This document shows positions 36,833-45,069 of a DNA stretch of 64,000 bases, in pieces. Each line of letters starts with the position of its first letter. Within the stretch, counting starts at the first letter, position 1. Both the position numbers and the translations under genes were made by a program. Under the pieces are notes generated by a model. The model saw nothing but the letters and a program-made list of their open reading frames with translations. It did not search any database and was not told the DNA's origin. The stretch comes from RPQJ01 sp963712815 (lineage in GTDB: Bacteria; Pseudomonadota; Gammaproteobacteria; Steroidobacterales; Steroidobacteraceae), in NCBI GenBank assembly GCA_963712815.1, contig CAVQJL010000013.1:1-64000 (forward strand). The letters run 5' to 3'.

Positions 36833-38403
36833 TCACTCGCGGTAGTGGGCACCGCGGCTGTCGGAGTTCTCCCAGGCCGCCAGCGTGACGATCAGCGCCA
36901 CGCGCACCGCGTTGCGCAGCCCGATCAGCTCGTCGGTCATGGCGGCGGCGCGGTAGAAGCGCTCGATCTCGACCTCGAGGTTGCGCAGGTCCTGGATGGC
37001 GCGCGCGAGCCGCGGCGTGGTGCGCACCAGCCCCACGTAGTTCCACATGATGTGCTTGATCGAGCTCATGTCCTGCGCGACCAGCGCCGGGTCGGGCACC
37101 TCGCGGCCCGTGGGCTGCCAGGGCGGGATGTCGTCGTAGGGCAGGCCGTCGCGGGCGGCGAGCTCCCGCGGCGATGTGCCGGGCCGAGCGATGGCCCCAG
37201 ACCAGGCCCTCGAGCAGCGAGGTGCTCGCCAGCCGGTTGGCGCCGTGCAGGCCGGTGCAGGACACCTCGCCCACCGCGTAGAGCCGCTCGATGGTGCTGC
37301 GGCCGTGCTCGTCCACCCACACGCCGCCGCAGGAATAGTGCGCGGCCGGCACCACCGGCAGCAGGTCGCGCGTGATGTCGAAGCCGTACTCGAGGCAGCC
37401 GCGCGCCATCCCGGGGAACTCGGCGCGGATGCGCTCGGCGGGGATGTAGGAGCGCAGGTCGAGGTACACGTTCGACACGCCGCGCTTGAGGATCTCGGAG
37501 TGGATGCTGCGCGCCACCACGTCGCGCGGCGCAAGGTCCTTCCACTCCGGGTCGTAGCGATCCATGAACGGCGTGCCGTGCTCGTCCACGAGCCGCGCGC
37601 CCGCGCCGCGGACCGCCTCGGTGATCAGGAAGCACGGCGCGTTGCGGTGGTAGAAGGCCGTCGGGTGGAACTGCACGTACTCGGTGTTGATCACCCGGGC
37701 GCCGGCGCGATACGCCATCGCGAGTCCGTCGCCGCGCGAGCCCACGGGGTTGGTGGTGCGCAGGTAGATCTGGCCGAGCCCGCCGGTGGCCAGGATGGTG
37801 GCGCGGGCGAAGCAGCGGATGATCTCGCCCGAGGCCTGCTCGAGCACGTAGGCGCCCACGCAGGACAGCGGGTCGTAGATGGCGCGGCGGTCGCGGCCGT
37901 GGTGGGCCGGGGTGAGCAGGTCCACCGCGGTGTGCGAGGTGAGGAAGCGCACGCGCGGGTGCGCGGGCGAGCGCGGCGATCAACGCATCCTCGATGGCCC
38001 GGCCCGTGGCGTCGGTGGCGTGCAGGATGCGCGGCAGCGAGTGCCCGCCCTCGCGGCCGAGCGCGAGTCGGCCGCCGGGCTCGCGGTCGAAGGGCACGTC
38101 CAGCCGGTCGAGCAGGATGGACTGCACGAGGGCGGGCCCGCTCTCCGAGAGCAGTGCGACCGCCTGCCCGTGGCACAGGCCGTCACCGGCGTGGATGATG
38201 TCCCTGGCGAGCAGCTCGGGCGAATCCCCTTCGCCCTTGAAGATGATCCCGCCCTGCGCCCAGTAGGTGTTCGACTCCTCGGCGCGGTCGGCGCGGGTGA
38301 CGATCACGACCTCGAGCCCCGCCTCGGCGAGTTCGAGCGCAGCCGTGCCGCCGGCGATGCCGCAGCCGAGGACCAGGACGTCGGTGTGGATCGGTTCGCT
38401 CAA
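36833..38403 (-). CDS. nadB: L-aspartate oxidase, two frameshifts
   Basis: First step of de novo NAD synthesis, aspartate to iminoaspartate with FAD. The joined protein is about 523 residues. It has VLGCGIAGGTAALE (FAD), TYWAQGGI, the HPTAFYHRNAPCFLITEAVRGAGA active-site region (given by its first part HPTAFY) and SCTGLHGANRLASTSLLEG. Frame breaks lie near 37955 and 37165, and family sequence continues across both. The start is TTG 38403, which overlaps the nadA stop (TTGA), so the genes are coupled. The Met-less start is chosen because MSEPIHTDVLVLG-like text begins exactly there. Confidence 0.9.
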
Positions 38404-39455
38404 TCGATCTTCGGTCCCACGGCCAGCATGCGCTCGACCGAGCGCAGCGCCCGCACCCGGATGTCCTCGGGCACGTCGATCTCCCAGCGCATGTACTTGA
38501 GCGAGTCGCGCGTCTGCTCGAGGGTGATCTCGTGCATGTGCGGGCAGCGGTGGCTGCACAGCCGCAGCATCTCCTTCTCCGGGTTGGCCGCCACGATGTT
38601 GTCGCCCATCGAGCACTCGGTGAGCAGCAGGTAGCGCTTCGCCGTCGATTTCTCCACGGCCTTGATCATCGCGGTGGTGCTGCCGGAGAAGTCGGCCTTG
38701 GCGACCACCTCGGGGCTGCACTCGGGATGGGCCAGGATCATGACGTCCGGGAACTGCTGGCGCACCGAGTCGATGTCCTCGGGCGTGAAGAGCTCGTGCA
38801 CCTCGCAGCGGCCCTTCCAGGCGATCATGGTGCGCTCGACGTCGGTGCCGACCGGGCCCGCACCGGGCTTCGGCAGCACCGACGGCACGATCACGTGGCA
38901 GCCGGTCTCCCGGGCGACGTTCTTCGCGAGGAACTCGTCCGGCAGGAAGATCACCGTGTCCGTCTTGAGCGACTCCACCACGGCCACCGCGTTGCTCGAG
39001 GTGCAGCAGATGTCGCACTCGGCCTTCACGTCGGCGTAGGTGTTGATGTAGGTGACGATCGGCACGCCCGGGTACGCGGCACGCAGCGCGCGCACGTCCG
39101 CCGCGGTGATGCTCTCGGCGAGCGAGCAGCCGCCCTTCGCGGTCGGCAGCAGCACGGTCTTCTTCGGGTTCAGGATCTTGGCGGTCTCGGCCATGAAGCG
39201 CACGCCGCAGAACACGATCACCGACTTGTCCGTCTCGGCCGCGCGACGCGAGAGCTCGAGCGAGTCGCCGTGGAAGTCGGGCACGGTGTGGAACAGCGCC
39301 GGCTCCATGTAGTTGTGGCCGAGGATGACGGCGTCTCGCTCGACCTTGAGGCGCATCACCTCGGCAGCCACCTCGGCCTTGAGGATGATCTCGGCCTCGG
39401 GCATCACGTCCCCGAGCTTGCGTTTGAGGTCCTGGTAGATGGCTTCGGCTTGCAT
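38400..39455 (-). CDS. nadA: Quinolinate synthase
   Basis: A 351-residue NadA, condensing iminoaspartate with dihydroxyacetone phosphate to quinolinate. The three [4Fe-4S] ligands are visible in FCGVRFMAETA, HPECSPEV/TECSMGDN and CSHRCPHM regions, and the substrate motifs ILGHNYMEPAL and GGCSLAESI are intact. It is first in a nadA-nadB operon, and its stop overlaps the nadB start. nadC is not in the window. Confidence 0.95.
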   Translation of the reverse strand: MQAEAIYQDLKRKLGDVMPEAEIILKAEVAAEVMRLKVERDAVILGHNYMEPALFHTVPDFHGDSLELSRRAAETDKSVIVFCGVRFMAETAKILNPKKTVLLPTAKGGCSLAESITAADVRALRAAYPGVPIVTYINTYADVKAECDICCTSSNAVAVVESLKTDTVIFLPDEFLAKNVARETGCHVIVPSVLPKPGAGPVGTDVERTMIAWKGRCEVHELFTPEDIDSVRQQFPDVMILAHPECSPEVVAKADFSGSTTAMIKAVEKSTAKRYLLLTECSMGDNIVAANPEKEMLRLCSHRCPHMHEITLEQTRDSLKYMRWEIDVPEDIRVRALRSVERMLAVGPKID

Positions 39456-39545
39456 GCTCTCGGGTCCTGCGCTGGCATCCGGCTGGACGGGGTCAGGGGC
39501 GGGATTCTATGACATGCTGGCGCTTCCCGCTGACCGAGGCCAACC

Positions 39546-40793
39546 ATGCCAGCCACCCGCGACCGCCCCACCCACGACCTCATCGTTTTCGGCGCGACGA
39601 GCTTCGTCGGCCAGATCCTCACCCGCTACCTCGCTGAGGAGTTCGGCACGCACGACGGCCTCAAGTGGGCCATCGCCGGGCGCTCCGAGGCCAAGCTCGC
39701 GGCGCTGCGCAACGGGCTCGGCCTGAAGGCGGGCAAGCTGCCGCTGCTGGTCGCGGATGCCGCGGACGAGGACGCCCTGCGACGGCTGTGCACCGGCACT
39801 CGCGTCGTGGTCTCGACCGTGGGCCCGTATGCCCTTTACGGCGAGCCGCTCGTGAAGGTCTGTACCGAGACCGGCACGGACTACTGCGACCTCACCGGCG
39901 AGGTGCAGTGGATCCGCCGCATGATCCGGGCCTACGAGAAGGCTGCGAAGAAGTCCGGCGCGCGGATCGTCCACTGCTGCGGCTTCGACTCCATCCCCTC
40001 CGACCTCGGCGTGCACTTCCTGCAGCGCGAGGCCAAGGCGCGCTTCGGCGAGCCCTGCACCGAGGTCCGCATGCGCGTCAAGGCCATGCGCGGCGGCTTC
40101 TCGGGCGGCACGGTCGCGAGCCTGCTGAACGTCGTCAAGGAGGCCAGCGCGGACCCGGCGCTGCGCCGCGAACTCGCCAACCCGTACTCGCTGTGCCCCG
40201 AGGGCTATGGGTCCGGGATCCGCCAGCCGAACGTCCGCGGACCGCAGTACGACGCGGACTTCGAGTCGTGGGTGGCGCCCTTCGTCATGAGCGCCATCAA
40301 CACGCGCATCGTCCAGCGCAGCAACGCGCTGTCGAAGCAGGCCTACGGAGAGGACTTCCGCTACGACGAGGCCATGCTCACCGGCCGCGGCGTCGCGGGG
40401 CAACTCGCCGCCGCGGGCGTGACGGCCGGCCTCGCCGCGACCATGGTCGCCGGAGCAGTGCCGCCGGCGCGGTGGGCGCTCGGACGCTTCGTGCTGCCGG
40501 CACCGGGCGAAGGCCCGAGCCCTGAGGCGCAGCGCACGGGTTTCTTCGACCTGCGCTTCCTCGGTCGCACCGACGGCGGCAGCGAGCTGCGCGTGAAGGT
40601 CACCGGCGATCGCGACCCGGGCTACGGCTCCACGGCCAAGATGCTCGGCCAGGCCGGCGCGTGCCTGGCGATCGACTTCGCGGAATCGGGTCGCGGCGGC
40701 GGCTTCTGGACGCCGGCGACGATGTTCGGCGACCGGCTGATCAGGCGCCTCACCGAGCACTCGGGGCTCGCCTTCGAGGTGCTCGAAACCTAG
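39546..40793 (+). CDS. Saccharopine dehydrogenase-like / trans-acting enoyl reductase family protein
   Basis: A 415-residue Rossmann-fold protein starting with DLIVFGATSFVGQILTRYL and containing VVVSTVGPYALYGEPLV, TDYCDLTGE and HCCGFDSIPSDLGV. These are hallmarks of the saccharopine-dehydrogenase-like group that includes mycobacterial trans-acting enoyl reductase. A hydrophobic stretch near 285-305 suggests membrane association. The substrate is unknown; lipid reduction is the best analogy. Divergent from nadA and convergent, with a four-base overlap, with the MobA-like gene. Confidence 0.84.
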   Translation: MPATRDRPTHDLIVFGATSFVGQILTRYLAEEFGTHDGLKWAIAGRSEAKLAALRNGLGLKAGKLPLLVADAADEDALRRLCTGTRVVVSTVGPYALYGEPLVKVCTETGTDYCDLTGEVQWIRRMIRAYEKAAKKSGARIVHCCGFDSIPSDLGVHFLQREAKARFGEPCTEVRMRVKAMRGGFSGGTVASLLNVVKEASADPALRRELANPYSLCPEGYGSGIRQPNVRGPQYDADFESWVAPFVMSAINTRIVQRSNALSKQAYGEDFRYDEAMLTGRGVAGQLAAAGVTAGLAATMVAGAVPPARWALGRFVLPAPGEGPSPEAQRTGFFDLRFLGRTDGGSELRVKVTGDRDPGYGSTAKMLGQAGACLAIDFAESGRGGGFWTPATMFGDRLIRRLTEHSGLAFEVLET

Positions 40794-41431
40794 CCCCCGG
40801 TCGGCCAGCGCATGGCGCAACCGTGACGCTGCGCGATGCGCTCGAGGTCCTCGGGAAAGTCCACGTCCTCGACGTAGTGCAGGTTGTCGCTGTCGAGCCA
40901 CGCGACCTCGTCGGGGTGCTCGTCCAGCCACTCGCGCGCACCGTACCCGGCATTGCCCCGCAGGATCTCCGCGCACGCACCGGCATCGAGCATCACGGGG
41001 TGACCGCGCCGCTGCTGCACCCGCGGCACCACGGCGCGCGCCGGAGCGCGGTGCGCGAAGGCGTCGATGACGACACTCACGTCGGCCGCCTCGAGCAGCG
41101 GCTGGTCTGCGAGTGCGACCAGGACTGCCGTGACCGTCTCGGGCATCGCGGCGAGTCCCATGCGCAGCGACCGGACGTGCCCGGCCGCGTAGTCGTCGTT
41201 GATGATTACCAGCACGGGCAGGTCGTTCACCACCCACGCCACATCGTCCGAACGATGGCCGACCACGACTACGACTTCGTCGACCCCGGCGTCGAGCAGC
41301 GCCTGGGCCACGCGCCGCACCAGCGGCACGCCATCGCGCTCGATCAAGGGCTTCGCGCGCCCGTTCATGCGGCGGGCCTCGCCGGCGGCGAGCACGACGG
41401 CGCCAGGCACGGTCACGGGCGTTGCCGCCAT
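40790..41431 (-). CDS. MobA/MocA-like nucleotidyltransferase
   Basis: A 213-residue NTP transferase with AVVLAAGEARRMNGRAKPLI (nucleotide-binding loop), ALADQPLL and VVPRVQQRRGHPVML. MocA-type members cytidylate or guanylate molybdopterin for insertion into xanthine-oxidase-family enzymes. Its start overlaps the stop of iorB (TGATG), so it is the third gene of the molybdoenzyme operon, which supports a cofactor-maturation role. Confidence 0.85.
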   Translation of the reverse strand: MAATPVTVPGAVVLAAGEARRMNGRAKPLIERDGVPLVRRVAQALLDAGVDEVVVVVGHRSDDVAWVVNDLPVLVIINDDYAAGHVRSLRMGLAAMPETVTAVLVALADQPLLEAADVSVVIDAFAHRAPARAVVPRVQQRRGHPVMLDAGACAEILRGNAGYGAREWLDEHPDEVAWLDSDNLHYVEDVDFPEDLERIAQRHGCAMRWPTGG

Positions 41432-43554
41432 CAGGCGAACGTGTACCGCGACAGCGGCAGCTCCCGGATCGGCCGGCCCGTGAGGGCTACGAGTGCGTTC
41501 ATCACCGCAGGCGCGATCGGCGGCAACGGCGGCTCGCCGACCCCTCCCATCGCCTCGCCCGATTCGATGATGATGGTCTCGATGCGCTCCGGCGATTGCG
41601 TGATGCGCAGCAGCGGATAGGTGTCGAAGTTGCGGTCTTTCGCCTTGCCGCCCTCGATGCCCACGGCCTCGCCCACCGCGGCCGACAGGCCCTGCACGAT
41701 GCCGCCCTCGACCTGCGAGCGCACGCCGTCGGGCAGCACGATCGAGCCGCAGTCGAGCGCGCAGACCACGCGGTGCACGACCAGTCGCCCGTCGCGCAGC
41801 GACACCTCCGCCACCTGCGCACACAGCGACCCGTAGCTCTCGACGTACGCCATGCCGCGCGCACGGCCCTTCGGCAGCGGCTGGTCCCAGCCCGCCGCTT
41901 TCGCGACGGTGTCGATCACCTTGAGCGCCCGCGTATCGTGCGCGAGCAGCTCGCGGCGCAACTGGTAGGGATCGCGCTTCACGGTGCGAGCCACCTCGTC
42001 GATGAAGCACTCCATGAAGAAGCCGTTCTGCGTCGCGCCCACGGAGCGCCACGGCGCCATCGGCACGGGCTGGTCCACGCGCACCCACTCGACGTGGAAC
42101 GCGGCGGGCTTGTAGCGCGAATCGCGGATGGTCTGCACCGACGAGCCGTCGAGCTGGCCGGCCGGCAGACCCTGCGGGCTGAAGGAGTGCGACAGCGACG
42201 GCCCGGCCGTACGCACGCGCAAGCCGGTGACGCGGCCCTCGGCGTCGAGCGCGGCCTCGAGCCGCGCCGCCTGCGCCGGGCGGTACCAGCCCTGGCCGAA
42301 TTCGTCCTCGCGGCGCCAGAAGAACTTGACCGGCTTGCCGACCGCCTTGGCAGTGACGACCGCCGCCGCGATGCCGTCCGAGCCGAGGCGTCGACCGAAG
42401 CCGCCACCGAGCAGCGTCGTGTGCAGGCGGACCTTGTCCGGCGGCACGCCCGCCGCCGCGGCCGCCGCGTTGCGGTTGCGGTCCTGGGTCTGCACCGGCG
42501 CCCAGATGTGCACGACGCCGTCGGCGTCGATCTCCACCGTGCAGTTCCACGGCTCCATGGGGGCGTGCGCGAGGTACGGGGCCTCGTAGTCGGCGCTGAC
42601 GACGCGGCTCGCCGCCTTCGCGACGGCGGCCCAGTCACCGTCCTTGCGCGCCTCGATCGCGCCCGCGTCCGCGCTGAGTCCCGCGCGCATCTGCCGCGAG
42701 ATGGTCGCCGAGTCGAGCCCGTCGTGCGGCGTCGGCTTGAAGCGGATCTCGAGCGCCTCGGCGCCCTGCATCGCCGCCCAGCTGTGGGCCGCAATCACCG
42801 CCGCGCCACCGGGAATCGCCACGACGTCGAGCACGCCTGCCACCGGCTTCACCGAGTCGCGCTCGAAGCCCTCGAGTTCGGCGCCGAACACCGGCGACAG
42901 CACGGCACACGCGTACACCATGCCGTGACGCTCGACGTCCGAGGAAAACACGGGTTCGCCGCGGACCTTGGCGCCGAGGTCCACGCGCGGCACCTTGCGG
43001 CCGGTGTAGCGCAGGTCGGCCTTCTCGCGCAGCGGCGGGTTCTCCGGCAGCGGCAACGCGGCGGCCGCGGCGGTCAGCGTGCCGATGCCCAGCCGGCGAT
43101 TGGACGCCACGTGCACCACCTCGCCGCGCTTCAGCCGGCACTGGTCGGCCGCGACGCCCATCTGCGCGGCGCCCGCTGCGATCAACACCTCGCGCGCCTG
43201 CGCCGTCGCCTTGCGCAACGGCTCGTACCAGTAGCGCACGCCCCAGGAGCCGCCCGAGCCCATCTGACCGTTGCGGCGGAACGGGTCGGCCGGCTCGGCG
43301 GTCACGACGCTCACCCGCTCGATGTCCACGCCGAGCTCGTCGGCGATGATCACGGCATGCCCGGTGTGCGTGCCCTGCCCCATCTCGGTGGTCGGCGAGT
43401 GCAGCAGCACGCGTCCGTCCGGGGAGACCTCGAGGTACGCGGTGACGAACTGCGGCGCCGCCTCGGCGCCGACCGCCGCGTCGGCACGCAGCGGCAGCGA
43501 CACCGCCACGGCCAGCGCCCCTGAGCCCAGCATGAAATCGCGTCGCGTGAGCAT
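41431..43554 (-). CDS. iorB: Molybdopterin-binding aldehyde dehydrogenase, isoquinoline 1-oxidoreductase beta-type
   Basis: A 707-residue large subunit of the xanthine oxidase family. The N-terminus LTRRDFMLGSGALAVAVSLPLRADA is a Tat signal (RRDF), so the enzyme works in the periplasm. Cofactor contacts include TEMGQGTHTG, GSGGSWGVR, TLLGGGFGRRL and the catalytic GGVGE near the C-terminus. It should oxidise an aldehyde or N-heterocycle with water as the oxygen source and hand electrons to the [2Fe-2S] subunit. It lies two bases after iorA and is coupled to a MobA-like gene. Confidence 0.9.
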   Translation of the reverse strand: MLTRRDFMLGSGALAVAVSLPLRADAAVGAEAAPQFVTAYLEVSPDGRVLLHSPTTEMGQGTHTGHAVIIADELGVDIERVSVVTAEPADPFRRNGQMGSGGSWGVRYWYEPLRKATAQAREVLIAAGAAQMGVAADQCRLKRGEVVHVASNRRLGIGTLTAAAAALPLPENPPLREKADLRYTGRKVPRVDLGAKVRGEPVFSSDVERHGMVYACAVLSPVFGAELEGFERDSVKPVAGVLDVVAIPGGAAVIAAHSWAAMQGAEALEIRFKPTPHDGLDSATISRQMRAGLSADAGAIEARKDGDWAAVAKAASRVVSADYEAPYLAHAPMEPWNCTVEIDADGVVHIWAPVQTQDRNRNAAAAAAGVPPDKVRLHTTLLGGGFGRRLGSDGIAAAVVTAKAVGKPVKFFWRREDEFGQGWYRPAQAARLEAALDAEGRVTGLRVRTAGPSLSHSFSPQGLPAGQLDGSSVQTIRDSRYKPAAFHVEWVRVDQPVPMAPWRSVGATQNGFFMECFIDEVARTVKRDPYQLRRELLAHDTRALKVIDTVAKAAGWDQPLPKGRARGMAYVESYGSLCAQVAEVSLRDGRLVVHRVVCALDCGSIVLPDGVRSQVEGGIVQGLSAAVGEAVGIEGGKAKDRNFDTYPLLRITQSPERIETIIIESGEAMGGVGEPPLPPIAPAVMNALVALTGRPIRELPLSRYTFA

Positions 43555-43556
43555 GG

Positions 43557-44024
43557 TCAGCCCTCCGCCTTCGGCGCCATGGCCTCGGCGGCGCGCTGCA
43601 CCGCGGCCTCGATGCGCGGATACGTGCCGCAGCGACAGAGCACGCCGTTCATGCCTTCACGTATCTGCTCCGCCGTAGGCCGTGGGTTCGTCTCGAGCAG
43701 CGCCACGGCCTGCATGATCTGGCCGGTCTGGCAGTAGCCGCACTGCGGCACCTGCTCCTCGAGCCAGGCGAGCTGCACGGGGTGCCCGCCGCCGAGCCCC
43801 TCGATGCTGCGGATCTCGAGGCCCACGACGGAGCTGAGCGGCACCACGCAGGAGCGCATGGCACGGCCGTTCACCTGCACCGTGCAGGCGCCGCAGGCGC
43901 CGATGCCGCAGCCGTACTTGGCGCCCTTGAGGCCGAGGAAATCACGCAGCGCCCACAGCAGCGGCATGTCCGGGTCCGCGTCGATCGAGCGCGACTGGCC
44001 GTTGACCTTGAGTGTGATCTGCAT
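43557..44024 (-). CDS. iorA: [2Fe-2S] subunit of the isoquinoline oxidoreductase-type enzyme
   Basis: A 155-residue protein with two [2Fe-2S] clusters: a plant-ferredoxin-type set Cys39, 44, 47 and 59 (CGIGACGAC...C) and the helical set Cys95, 98, 130 and 132 (CGYCQTGQ ... CRC). It transfers electrons from the molybdenum subunit. It has no signal peptide, so export probably occurs by piggy-back on the Tat-signalled partner. First gene of the operon. Confidence 0.92.
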   Translation of the reverse strand: MQITLKVNGQSRSIDADPDMPLLWALRDFLGLKGAKYGCGIGACGACTVQVNGRAMRSCVVPLSSVVGLEIRSIEGLGGGHPVQLAWLEEQVPQCGYCQTGQIMQAVALLETNPRPTAEQIREGMNGVLCRCGTYPRIEAAVQRAAEAMAPKAEG

Positions 44025-44062
44025 CGCCTGCCCTCATCGGGGTATCTGGTTTGGAGTATGTA

Positions 44063-44096
44063 CAAGATGCGTTTTGCCAGCATGCCTTGCATCTTG
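44063..44096. repeat. Inverted repeat CAAGATGC / GCATCTTG upstream of iorA
   Basis: An 8-base perfect inverted repeat with an 18-base spacer, 39 bases upstream of the iorA start and downstream of the vapC stop. A second, partly overlapping pair (TTTGC 44073-44077 and GCAAA 44096-44100) makes the stretch look designed. It could be an operator for the molybdoenzyme operon or a terminator for vapC transcription; no T-run is visible, so I favour an operator. Confidence 0.4.
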
Positions 44097-44164
44097 CAAA
44101 CACGAGGACTCATGCGGGCAGTGTGCGGGCTCCAGCGAGATGTCGCATGTTCGCGCCGATGCGA

Positions 44165-44578
44165 CTAGACAGCGACCACCCGCAGGCCGAACCGTGCGGC
44201 GGCGGAACCCTGCCGCGCGTCGGCCGAGACGAAGACGTCGGCGCCGCAGACCAGCGCCCCTCCGATGTGCACGGCGTCCATGCCCCGCAATGCCGTGACT
44301 TCGAGAGCGTCGACTGCCCGCTGTACCACTTGCGGCGAGACATCGCACAGCAGCGCATCGGCAAGGTCTGCCCGCAAGTCAGCCTTGAGCTGCAGGTACT
44401 GCAGTTCGGTCAACCGCCCCTCTCGCACCAGGCGACGAAGGGCGGAGATCAGCTCGGGAACCGCAATGACCGAAAGCGCCAGCTCTGTCGCCTCGTCACA
44501 CCAGCCGAGGACCTCGGCCGTGCCAGCCTCGTCGATGTAACGTTTGACCAATGCCGAGGAATCGAAGAACACACGCAT
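44165..44578 (-). CDS. vapC: PIN-domain toxin (VapC family)
   Basis: A 137-residue PIN ribonuclease. Acidic residues of the active site are visible in FFDSSALVKRY (Asp6), PELISAL (Glu), MDAVHIG and VSADARQ. Toxins of this family cleave tRNA or rRNA when released. The gene lies 28 bases after the Phd-type antitoxin gene on the same strand, the usual order. Confidence 0.88.
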   Translation of the reverse strand: MRVFFDSSALVKRYIDEAGTAEVLGWCDEATELALSVIAVPELISALRRLVREGRLTELQYLQLKADLRADLADALLCDVSPQVVQRAVDALEVTALRGMDAVHIGGALVCGADVFVSADARQGSAAARFGLRVVAV

Positions 44579-44606
44579 CGGCGGGACTGCCTTCGTCCAC
44601 CTGAGT

Positions 44607-44834
44607 TCAATCGCCGCGGTCGTCGGCGATCAGTCCACTGACCGGGGCGCCACCCACCACCAGCGGCCGCGCGGCTCGCCGTTTCCACGACGGCAGGTCG
44701 CGAGGGATCGGGTGGATTTCGGCAATGGGCTTGCCGTTGCGGAGCACCCGAACGATCTCACCCGACTCGACCAGGTCGAAGAAGTGCTTGGCCTGGTTGC
44801 GCAGCTCCGTAAAGGTCGTCTCTCGCATGTTCAT
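44607..44834 (-). CDS. Phd/YefM-family antitoxin
   Basis: A 75-residue antitoxin with the Phd-type DNA-binding start FTELRNQAKHFFDLVESGEIVRVLRNGKPIAEI (residues 8-40, quoted here only by its first and last parts FTELRNQAKHFF and NGKPIAEI). The C-terminal part is proline- and arginine-rich and should wrap the PIN toxin. Two close Met codons (44834 and 44828) could start it. Paired TGTACA repeats lie just upstream. Confidence 0.84.
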   Translation of the reverse strand: MNMRETTFTELRNQAKHFFDLVESGEIVRVLRNGKPIAEIHPIPRDLPSWKRRAARPLVVGGAPVSGLIADDRGD

Positions 44835-45069
44835 GTTCTCGGCCTTTTATGTACATCCAACTGTACAGAAAACCGCGTGCGCGCGCTGTGTCTGCGGGCC
44901 GGTAATGAAGAGACGGCCTGCAGGATCCACGCTAGCGATTCACGGCGCCGAGGTCGCTGCTGTTATCAGCCGTGAACGACCCAAAACTCGCGCGACCATC
45001 CAGGTTCGCGGGGCGAGCGGGACGCGTCGTCGAGCACCTCGGCTCGAACGACGCTCAGACCCTGCTCGC
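44835..45069. other. Intergenic region between the antitoxin and the S9 peptidase
   Basis: About 235 bases between the divergent end of the antitoxin promoter and the stop of the peptidase gene. Apart from the TGTACA pair near its left end I see no convincing gene, RNA or terminator; open frames crossing it are short and lack coding character. Confidence 0.5.
44850..44867. promoter_or_regulatory. Paired TGTACA repeats, putative operator of the Phd-VapC pair
   Basis: Two copies of the self-palindromic hexamer TGTACA (44850-44855 and 44862-44867), spaced by six bases so that they fall about one helical turn apart, sit 16-33 bases upstream of the antitoxin start. An AT-rich segment between them and the gene could serve as -10 element. 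Phd-type antitoxins autorepress by binding such repeats; assignment here is by position and symmetry. Confidence 0.5.
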
